Virus record (IMG/VR): IMGVR_UViG_3300042539_001795
Location: 1-34,468 of that record
DNA from: a virus
DNA length: 34,468 nucleotides
Strand: one strand, 5' to 3'
In this document: positions 29,104 to 34,468 of the stretch, in pieces
How positions within the stretch are numbered: position 1 is the stretch's first letter
Layout of the letters: every line of letters starts with the position of its first letter
Made by a program: the position numbers and the translations under genes
The notes under the pieces: model-generated
Databases searched by the model: none
Seen by the model: only the letters and a program-made list of their open reading frames with translations
Told to the model about the DNA's origin: nothing

Positions 29104-29294
29104 TACATCCTTTGTTTGAGTCTAGCGCCAGTGCGTGATTTCCTTTGTTTGGCTGTTTCGCGCAAAATCATTGAGTGGTAAACCTTGGCGCCAAACATTT
29201 CCAGCTCGGCTTGGGCTTCTAGGTGTTGGCCGTATTGGACGTCAACAAAGCTGCGACAGTTATCCTGTAGTACGAAGAGACGCACTGTACTCAT
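29100..29294 (-). CDS. hypothetical basic protein, 64 aa
   Basis: A 64-residue protein starting MSTVRLFVLQDNCRSFVDVQ, with YGQHLEAQAELEMFGAKVYH and a basic C-terminus (RETAKQRKSRTGARLKQRMY). ATG 29294 is chosen because the upstream extension to 29366 is the shadow of the opposing gene. Its ATG shares CATG with the ATG of the plus-strand gene at 29293. No family recognised; it lies first in the connector group after the capsid terminator. Confidence 0.6.
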   Translation of the reverse strand: MSTVRLFVLQDNCRSFVDVQYGQHLEAQAELEMFGAKVYHSMILRETAKQRKSRTGARLKQRMY

Positions 29295-29568
29295 GCCTGC
29301 TCGCAAAGCTGCTGACAGCCTAGAAGTAAAGGAGGAATCCGCACCATCTGCGTTGCCTGGTGACACCGTGCGCTCACTGGAGCCTGTTGCTGAGGCAATC
29401 CGCGAAATGTTTGCTGCGGGTAAAGATGCAGAGACGATCCAGCAGGAGTTGGCTGTTAGTCCGCATGTATTTCGTGAGTTGCTGAGTCATTCGTACAAGA
29501 TGGTGGGGCGGGCTCCAGAGATTTTTGAGTATCAGGAGCGGATTCGGATTGGTAAGATTGAGGGTTGA
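29293..29568 (+). CDS. small HTH-like protein on the opposite strand, 91 aa
   Basis: A 91-residue protein encoded against the late genes. The N-terminal 30 residues are charged and flexible. Residues about 33-75 read as helix-turn-helix: VAEAIREMFAAGKDAETIQQ, then ELAVSPHVFRELLSHSY. The C-terminus is basic (EYQERIRIGKIEG). It resembles small regulatory or HTH proteins. It starts in the same CATG as the minus-strand gene at 29100-29294 and ends just before a bidirectional terminator, so it looks like an independent unit. A regulator of the late genes is a reasonable guess only. No promoter is certain. Confidence 0.6.
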   Translation: MPARKAADSLEVKEESAPSALPGDTVRSLEPVAEAIREMFAAGKDAETIQQELAVSPHVFRELLSHSYKMVGRAPEIFEYQERIRIGKIEG

Positions 29569-29575
29569 GTAGATA

Positions 29576-29610
29576 AAAGAAAAGGCCCCCGGTTTGGGGG
29601 CCTTTGTTTT
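29576..29610. terminator. bidirectional intrinsic terminator after the capsid gene
   Basis: AAAGGCCCCC at 29581-29590 pairs perfectly with GGGGGCCTTT at 29596-29605 around a 5-base loop. T-rich sequence follows on both strands (TTTGTTTT on plus; TTTTCTTTT on minus). It serves the capsid gene on the minus strand and the small gene at 29293-29568 on the plus strand. Confidence 0.92.
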
Positions 29611-29625
29611 GGCTTGGCCTGAAAA

Positions 29626-30735
29626 TCAGGCGTAAGCGGTGGTATCGAACGGGGTGTTGACCAGCAGGCGGCAAAGGGGCACTTGCTTGGTGGTGCTGTA
29701 CACCAGGCTCCAGGAGGCGGTGTCGCCCAGGTTGCCGGTGGTGGCAGCGTTGGTCGGGTTGTCGCCGGCCACGTTCCACTTGGTGCCGGTCACGTGGTAA
29801 CCGTAGTGGTAGTCGACAGCCAAGATGTCCTGCATTGACAGGATGTTGCGGTCTGCGCCAAGGCGGAGATCTTGTTGGATGCCCTCGGAAACGACGCCGC
29901 TCTGGAAGAGGTACACGGGGTACTTCTTGGCGTGGGTCGAGGTGCCGCCGGTCAGTGCGACCAGTTGGTCGTCGATCACCACGCGGAGACCAGCGAAGGT
30001 CGCCACTTCGGTTTGGGTCACGCCCACACCGCCGCCGCCCCACACGACGGAGCCGCCTGTGGACAGTGCGGAGGTGCTGAAGGTCAGCATCCCCACCTGT
30101 TGCAGGTAGTAGGCCACGTTGGAGTGCATGGCGATGGAGTCGAGGTTGTCGCCTCGCTCACCCAGCAGGGCCTTGGCGGCCACCACGTTGGCAACGTTCA
30201 GGAAGTTGGCCTCGGTCATTGAACCGGGGACACCAGCAAACGTCTTGTTGGTTTGGTTGGGGCCGAGCACGCCGGCGCCACTAATGCCGCCGAACAGACC
30301 GGTCAGTTGGGCCACCAGGGTGGCGGTCTTCAGCTTGTTGATGGCAGCGGTCAGCTGGTTGCGGACGTGGCTGAGGGGGTCAGCGCCAGAGCCGAGTTTG
30401 CTGAGGTCGTCTGCGGCGTAGGCGAAGCCACGGTGCAGAATCGTCATGATCTGCTCGTCGGCAGTGACGTTCTGGGCGGTCAGATAACCCAGGCCACCGT
30501 TCCAGCTGGAGGTGGAGAGGATCTGGGTTTCGGTGGGGGCGATGGGGTCGAAGAAGGGCACGCGCACGCGGGTGCCGCCGGCACGGGCGTCGAGGGCAGC
30601 GTTGCGCTGGATGATGCCGCTCTGGACCCACTTCGATTGCTCGAAGATGCCTTCAGCGGTGTACTGAAGAAACTCGGGGCGAGTTACAAGGTTCGAGAGA
30701 AAAGTTCCCCCGAAGTTGCTGTTAGATGCAGACAT
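29626..30735 (-). CDS. major capsid protein (HK97-fold family)
   Basis: A 369-residue major capsid protein: MSASNSNFGGTFLSNLVTRP, EGIFEQSKWVQSGII, then TRVRVPFFDPIAPTETQILS. The segments ADEQIMTILHRGFAYAADDL and ISGAGVLGPNQTNKTF and the C-terminal QDLRLGADRNILSMQDILAV - DYHYGYHVTG match the capsid family common in cyanophage and other aquatic siphoviruses. GGAG lies eight bases before the ATG on the coding strand. It is followed by a strong terminator and preceded by the scaffold gene, as expected for the most abundant protein. Confidence 0.9.
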   Translation of the reverse strand: MSASNSNFGGTFLSNLVTRPEFLQYTAEGIFEQSKWVQSGIIQRNAALDARAGGTRVRVPFFDPIAPTETQILSTSSWNGGLGYLTAQNVTADEQIMTILHRGFAYAADDLSKLGSGADPLSHVRNQLTAAINKLKTATLVAQLTGLFGGISGAGVLGPNQTNKTFAGVPGSMTEANFLNVANVVAAKALLGERGDNLDSIAMHSNVAYYLQQVGMLTFSTSALSTGGSVVWGGGGVGVTQTEVATFAGLRVVIDDQLVALTGGTSTHAKKYPVYLFQSGVVSEGIQQDLRLGADRNILSMQDILAVDYHYGYHVTGTKWNVAGDNPTNAATTGNLGDTASWSLVYSTTKQVPLCRLLVNTPFDTTAYA

Positions 30736-30782
30736 TGGGTAGCTCCGGTGGAGTCAAGGTTGGGGAGGTTGCCCCACAGGGG

Positions 30783-31490
30783 CTAGAGGCCGGCTTCTGC
30801 TTTAAGCAGCCTGGCTTTGTCGGGGTCGCTGGAAAGCATCATCATTTGCTGAGTGACGTTCCAGCTGTCCTTAGACCAGGGGTTGGTTTGGCCGGGGAGG
30901 GAGGTATTGCGGGCACTACCCGTAAGACCCATGCCGGCGCGGTTCGTGGCTGCAAAATGGTGCTCGTAGCCGCTGCCGGGATTTTTCAAGTTGGAGATGT
31001 ACTCGCCAACTGGAACTTCGACGCCTCCAACAACAGCCACAGGCTGTCCATCTTTAGCGCGTAGGTTCTCCTGAAGTAAACGATACAGCTGATCGGGTGC
31101 CAGTGCACCAGCCTGGGAGAGTTGTGCGATTGCGGCGGATTTCACTTGTTCTTGGGTGAATCCTTGGCGAATTTGTTCGACTTCGGATTCTTTTGCTGCG
31201 AGTTGTTGTTTGAGTTCGGCGACGGTTTCTTGTGCTTGTTCCCAGAGAGTTTTGAATTCGCCGGATTCGGCGAGTTTGGCGGTTTTGGCGGATTCTTGCG
31301 CTACGCGGAGGTCTTCGATTTGTTTTTGGAGGGTTTCGCGGTTTTCGCGGTCTTTGCGGCGTTCGGCGATCAACTCTTGGTTTTTCGCGCGAAGCGCTTC
31401 GAGTTGGGCGGCCAGATCGGAGCTATCAGCCACAAGCTGAGGGGCAACAGGCTCCACAGGAGTCACTGGTGCTTGCTGTTCTTCGGGCAC
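30783..31490 (-). CDS. scaffold protein
   Basis: A 235-residue protein, GTG start. After a Pro/Gln/Val-rich leader it has a long coiled coil from about residue 20 to 110 (LAAQLEALRAKNQELIAERR, LQKQIEDLRVAQESAK, ELKQQLAAKESEVEQIRQ). A more globular C-terminal part follows (GVEVPVGEYISNLKNP, WNVTQQMMMLSSDPDKARLL). Coiled-coil proteins directly upstream of the capsid gene are scaffolds that guide procapsid assembly; the C-terminal part would contact the capsid protein. No protease is encoded here, so removal without cleavage is possible. Confidence 0.82.
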   Translation of the reverse strand: MPEEQQAPVTPVEPVAPQLVADSSDLAAQLEALRAKNQELIAERRKDRENRETLQKQIEDLRVAQESAKTAKLAESGEFKTLWEQAQETVAELKQQLAAKESEVEQIRQGFTQEQVKSAAIAQLSQAGALAPDQLYRLLQENLRAKDGQPVAVVGGVEVPVGEYISNLKNPGSGYEHHFAATNRAGMGLTGSARNTSLPGQTNPWSKDSWNVTQQMMMLSSDPDKARLLKAEAGL

Positions 31491-31525
31491 AGTTGTGTAT
31501 TACTTGGACATTTCTAGATTAGCAG

Positions 31526-32968
31526 TTAAGACATAGAAGACTCGTCCATAGTGTCGCTGGAGTCGGGTTCGTCCTCTGTTTCGGGTTGTTCTGTGATGGC
31601 GGTTGCGGGTTTGCCTGCGGCTTCTGCTTCGTCTTCGACGTTGATGTTGTCGGGGAGGACTTCGCCGCGACGCAGGATTTCCAGCAGCATGGCGTCGCTG
31701 ATCTTGCCCATTTGGTTGAGTTGTGCCAGCACGGAGACGTCTTGGCCGATCAGGCGGTAGTAGTCGAAGTCGCGGTCGATGGTGATTTCGGGCGGTTCCA
31801 TGCCGACGTATTGGGCGGCGAAAGCGAAGGCTTGGTTGAGGGCGCTTTCCAGTTCTTGGCTGATGATCGAGAGGACGCTGTTGCTTTGGGCTTGGTCGAT
31901 GCGCTTGGCCTCGGCAGATTCGGCGACGAATTTTTGGCCGAAGAGTTTGGTGACCCCCAACGTGGACATTTGGGATGCCAGTGATTCCAGTTCGGCCATT
32001 TGGGCGTCGAAGCTGGTGGCGTCGGCTTGGACGTAGTACGCCTTGTTGCCCGGTTGCATGGCGATGGCGTAGTTCACGCCCATCGTTGCGGAGCCGGTGG
32101 TGTCGTCCCAGCCCTCTAGGACAAGGGTGGGCATGGCGGCGATGTGGAGGGCGTGGATTAGGTCAGCTTGGCGTTGGTAGTGGGTGATGTTGAGGTTGGC
32201 AATGTCCAGCAGTGGGGGCTGGGATACCAGCAGGCCACGGCGGTTGCTGTAGATCGGGACGAGGGGGATTTCGGTGAGGCTGTAGCCGCCGGTGGCGGTG
32301 AACTCCACGAGTTCTTGGCCGAGGGTGTAGAGGTCGTAGCGGCCGGGGTAGATGACGCGCATTTCCTCGACTTGTTCTTCGCCGAATTCGTTGAGGGGGC
32401 GGACGTCGTAGTCGTGGATGCGGACTTGTAGTAGGCGGTTGGTGCCAGATTCTTTGCGCCAGCCCCAGATTTGAGGGGCGTCGACGTGGACGAAGTAGGG
32501 GCGGCGGCCCATGGCGCGTTCTTCGGCCAAGTTGCGAGCTTCGCTTGCTGCCGGGTAGTCAACAAGAATGGCGCTGTGGCCGTAGGTAAGACTACTTACC
32601 AAGGCGCGGCGGGCGTATTCGTTGATGTTCGAGCCGAGGCCGTCGATGTTTTGGGCGAGTTCCAGCCAGTAGGGGTCACCCTCGATGTGGATGGGTTTGC
32701 GGAGGATGGCGCCAGCAGCGGTTTCGATGAGGCGGCTGGTGTAGGGGCTGAGGACGCTGCGGTCGACGCGGGTTTGGTAGGCGTCGTCGTCTTCGCGCGG
32801 TTCCTGAGGGAGATAGGTCTCGCTCATGTCGCGCAGGTAGTTGGTGCCGTTAGTGACGGCGGCCATAACGCTCCAGTCCGGCATCATGCCGATGACTTCG
32901 AGGCTGCGGACGAACGGGGATTCGCTGACTACAGCTCCAGTTGGGGGGACGTTGGCGCTGTAGACCAC
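31526..32968 (-). CDS. portal protein (DUF4055-like)
   Basis: A 480-residue portal protein. Seen: NGTNYLRDMSETYLPQEPRE near residue 40, AYQTRVDRSVLSPYTSRLIE, RRALVSSLTYGHSAILVDYP, then LLDIANLNITHYQRQADLIH (about residue 255), and the helical 'crown' region with SQMSTLGVTKLFGQKFVAES and AEAKRIDQAQSNSVLSIISQ. The combination 'Y...Q..DL.H' and 'ESAEAKRI..AQ' is typical of the DUF4055 portal family. It ends with an acidic disordered tail of about 40 residues. Twelve copies form the DNA entry ring. The terminase should lie upstream, beyond the right edge. Confidence 0.9.
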   Translation of the reverse strand: MVYSANVPPTGAVVSESPFVRSLEVIGMMPDWSVMAAVTNGTNYLRDMSETYLPQEPREDDDAYQTRVDRSVLSPYTSRLIETAAGAILRKPIHIEGDPYWLELAQNIDGLGSNINEYARRALVSSLTYGHSAILVDYPAASEARNLAEERAMGRRPYFVHVDAPQIWGWRKESGTNRLLQVRIHDYDVRPLNEFGEEQVEEMRVIYPGRYDLYTLGQELVEFTATGGYSLTEIPLVPIYSNRRGLLVSQPPLLDIANLNITHYQRQADLIHALHIAAMPTLVLEGWDDTTGSATMGVNYAIAMQPGNKAYYVQADATSFDAQMAELESLASQMSTLGVTKLFGQKFVAESAEAKRIDQAQSNSVLSIISQELESALNQAFAFAAQYVGMEPPEITIDRDFDYYRLIGQDVSVLAQLNQMGKISDAMLLEILRRGEVLPDNINVEDEAEAAGKPATAITEQPETEDEPDSSDTMDESSMS

Positions 32969-33000
32969 GGCTAGGCTCCTACTTTGTACTTATTTTGGCA

Positions 33001-33198
33001 TCAATCATCGTCGTCTTCCTCGTCGTCGGGGTCAGCGATGGGTACCAGTACTTCGATGCCTTGGGCGAGCATGGAGACGAAGCCGCCCAGGATTTCGGGG
33101 TTTTGGGGTGATTTGAAGACAAATGTGGCGTGAGTAAGGCCGTCTTCAGCATCAATGTCGATGTGAATACAGCCTCCGTTTACTGTTTGGATGGCCAT
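33001..33198 (-). CDS. small acidic protein, 65 aa
   Basis: A 65-residue protein with a beta-rich first half (MAIQTVNGGCIHIDIDAEDG - LTHATFVFKS), a hydrophobic helix (ILGGFVSMLAQGIEVLV) and a run of Asp/Glu at the end (PDDEEDDDD). Acidic tails of this kind occur on small decorating or assembly proteins. It is placed between a minor structural gene and the portal, so a head-related role is likely but not shown. It overlaps the upstream gene by one base (TAATG). Confidence 0.6.
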   Translation of the reverse strand: MAIQTVNGGCIHIDIDAEDGLTHATFVFKSPQNPEILGGFVSMLAQGIEVLVPIADPDDEEDDDD

Positions 33199-34457
33199 TA
33201 GCGGCTGATTTCCTCCCAGTCCATTGATGCGTGTACGTTAGACGTTGACACGCTTGCTGTAACAACAAGACTTAGTTCGTAGGGGGTTGCAGTAAGGCCG
33301 TTGCGTTCCAGCTGGAATTTGAACAGGGCTTCTTTGAGGATGTCTATGGATTCCTTGCTTTGGTTGGTGGAACTGAAGTAGCCCTGGGCCAAGATGCGTC
33401 CGCCGGTGGTGGCGGTGCCGGTGAGGTTGTATTCGACGCTGGATTCGCTTCCAGCACTTGTCCAGGTGCCGCCGGTAGTGGTGGTATTAGCCATTACGCG
33501 CCAGTTGTAGTTGGCGTTGGTTGTGGCGCCAAGAATAGATAAAGCGGTAAGGATAACGATTGCGTCTAAAGCTGTTGATTTAAGGCGTAAGGAAATAACT
33601 GGGTAGTAAGTGCCTGCAGTAGTGAGAGCGTGAGGTGCGGTTATGTTTGTGCCAATGGCTTGTTGGAGGCCGCGTAGTTCGTAGCCGCCTTCGGAGAGGA
33701 CCGTGGAGCAGACTTGTTTGAGGGTGCTGGCGCTAGCGGTCGCGGCGGTATTTGTGATTTCGTAGCGGAGGGGAAGGGAAGCGGTTGTGATGTAGGTGGA
33801 GGTGATGATGTTGGCGTGGTGGAAAGAGTGGCAGTGGATGAATTTGCCGTTGATGATGAAGCCCATGCGGACTGTGCCAAGGCCCAGCCACTCGATGTCC
33901 ATCCAAAGGATTTGGGATTTGGTGAGGTCGAGGGTGAGGTTGGAGGGGCCGGTGCCGTTTAGGGGGTCGGTGTTCCAGTCGGATTGGGCGACTCGGGTTT
34001 CGACGAGGGAGCCGGTGGAGGAACTGCGTTCGACGAAGGAGAGGGTGGTGTTGTTTAGTTCGACGTACATGCCGTTGGTGGCGCCGTAGTAGCCGACGCG
34101 CTGGCGGAGATTTGTTTTGGCGGGGTTAAATGTAAAGGTGGACATGACCAGCAGGGATTTTCCTGGCTGGTAAGAGAAGCATTTGGTGGTTTCGCGTATA
34201 ACTGAGGAGCCAGAGGCGGCGGTTACGGCGAGGTTGACGAGGCCGGCGCTGGCGTCAAACGTGGTCGTGCCGCCGGTTGCGGTGGAGGTGCTCCAGAGGC
34301 CGTTGTCGTGGTAACGGTGGCTGGAGTCGAAAAGGGTGAGTGGGTTGGATGTACGAACGCGGCCGAAGGCGTCGGTGGCTCCAGCAGAGGCTGCGCCGCC
34401 TGCGGAGGTGCCGAAGGGGTAGGGAGTGGTGACGGAGCTGGTGTGACGTAGGTACAT
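33198..34457 (-). CDS. minor structural protein with lectin-like beta domain
   Basis: A 419-residue protein beginning MYLRHTSSVTTPYPFGTSAG, then DAFGRVRTSNPLTLFDSSHR and QPGKSLLVMSTFTFNPAKTN with RVGYYGATNGMYVELNN. This N-terminal region is one I associate with virion proteins of marine and freshwater phages. The rest is beta-rich with frequent Thr/Ser and no enzyme motif. It could be a head fibre or ornament, given its position upstream of the portal. Only 11 bases lie between the ATG and the window edge, so a longer reading frame outside cannot be excluded. Confidence 0.7.
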   Translation of the reverse strand: MYLRHTSSVTTPYPFGTSAGGAASAGATDAFGRVRTSNPLTLFDSSHRYHDNGLWSTSTATGGTTTFDASAGLVNLAVTAASGSSVIRETTKCFSYQPGKSLLVMSTFTFNPAKTNLRQRVGYYGATNGMYVELNNTTLSFVERSSSTGSLVETRVAQSDWNTDPLNGTGPSNLTLDLTKSQILWMDIEWLGLGTVRMGFIINGKFIHCHSFHHANIITSTYITTASLPLRYEITNTAATASASTLKQVCSTVLSEGGYELRGLQQAIGTNITAPHALTTAGTYYPVISLRLKSTALDAIVILTALSILGATTNANYNWRVMANTTTTGGTWTSAGSESSVEYNLTGTATTGGRILAQGYFSSTNQSKESIDILKEALFKFQLERNGLTATPYELSLVVTASVSTSNVHASMDWEEISR

Positions 34458-34468
34458 CGGCGGCCTCG

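Noticed and set aside
29295-29366. Longer N-terminus of the minus-strand protein at 29100-29294
   Set aside because: The extra 24 residues are the antisense of the plus-strand gene; ATG 29294 gives the more natural protein.
1-34468. HIP1 palindrome GCGATCGC, abundant in many cyanobacteria
   Set aside because: I did not see it in the window. Its absence neither supports nor excludes a cyanobacterial host, since marine picocyanobacteria and phages often lack it.
1-34468. Circular join of the two window ends
   Set aside because: Only four bases (CTCG) are shared between the ends, and terminase and helicase genes are missing, so the window is best treated as an internal slice.

Overview
This window is part of the genome of a long-tailed (siphovirus-type) double-stranded DNA phage. 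The host is most likely a picocyanobacterium of the Synechococcus/Cyanobium kind. That host call is inference: many of the small proteins, the tail fibres and the S74-chaperone fibre resemble those of cyanophages I know, but no host gene, tRNA or integration site is present. I see no ribosomal RNA, tRNA, CRISPR array, insertion sequence or integrase. Portal, scaffold, capsid and tail genes are all here. Terminase, primase and helicase are not, so the window is a slice of a larger genome.

Positions 1-7001, plus strand: an early/replication arm of tightly packed small genes, mostly joined by ATGA, GTGA or TGATG overlaps. It holds a dCTP deaminase/dUTPase-like enzyme, a DUF3310 protein, small DNA-binding and zinc-ribbon proteins, a 608-residue family A DNA polymerase with proofreading domain, and a ribbon-helix-helix repressor candidate next to a perfect inverted repeat. 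A hairpin-rich gap lies at 221-451.

Positions 6998-11561, minus strand: lysis and accessory genes. A GH73 glucosaminidase/C39-like peptidase endolysin and holin-like membrane proteins are followed by very small cyanophage-type proteins. One HNH endonuclease is on the opposite strand.

Positions 11682-34457, minus strand, read right to left: a minor structural protein, portal (DUF4055-like), scaffold, major capsid protein, head-tail connectors, tail terminator, major tail protein, tail chaperone with a -1 frameshift, tape measure, distal tail proteins, NlpC/P60-like protein, J-like tip protein, two further tail-tube-like proteins and two fibres. Intrinsic terminators follow the capsid, major tail and tail-chaperone genes, suggesting that structural protein amounts are set partly by transcription. 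A lone plus-strand gene (29293-29568) sits inside this late block.

The clearest non-obvious features are the C-CCA-AAA frameshift in the tail chaperone, three tail-tube-like genes in one tail module, an operator beside the RHH gene, a terminator whose loop carries a stop codon, repeated sequence at small-gene junctions, and a strongly over-represented GCTCCAG word.
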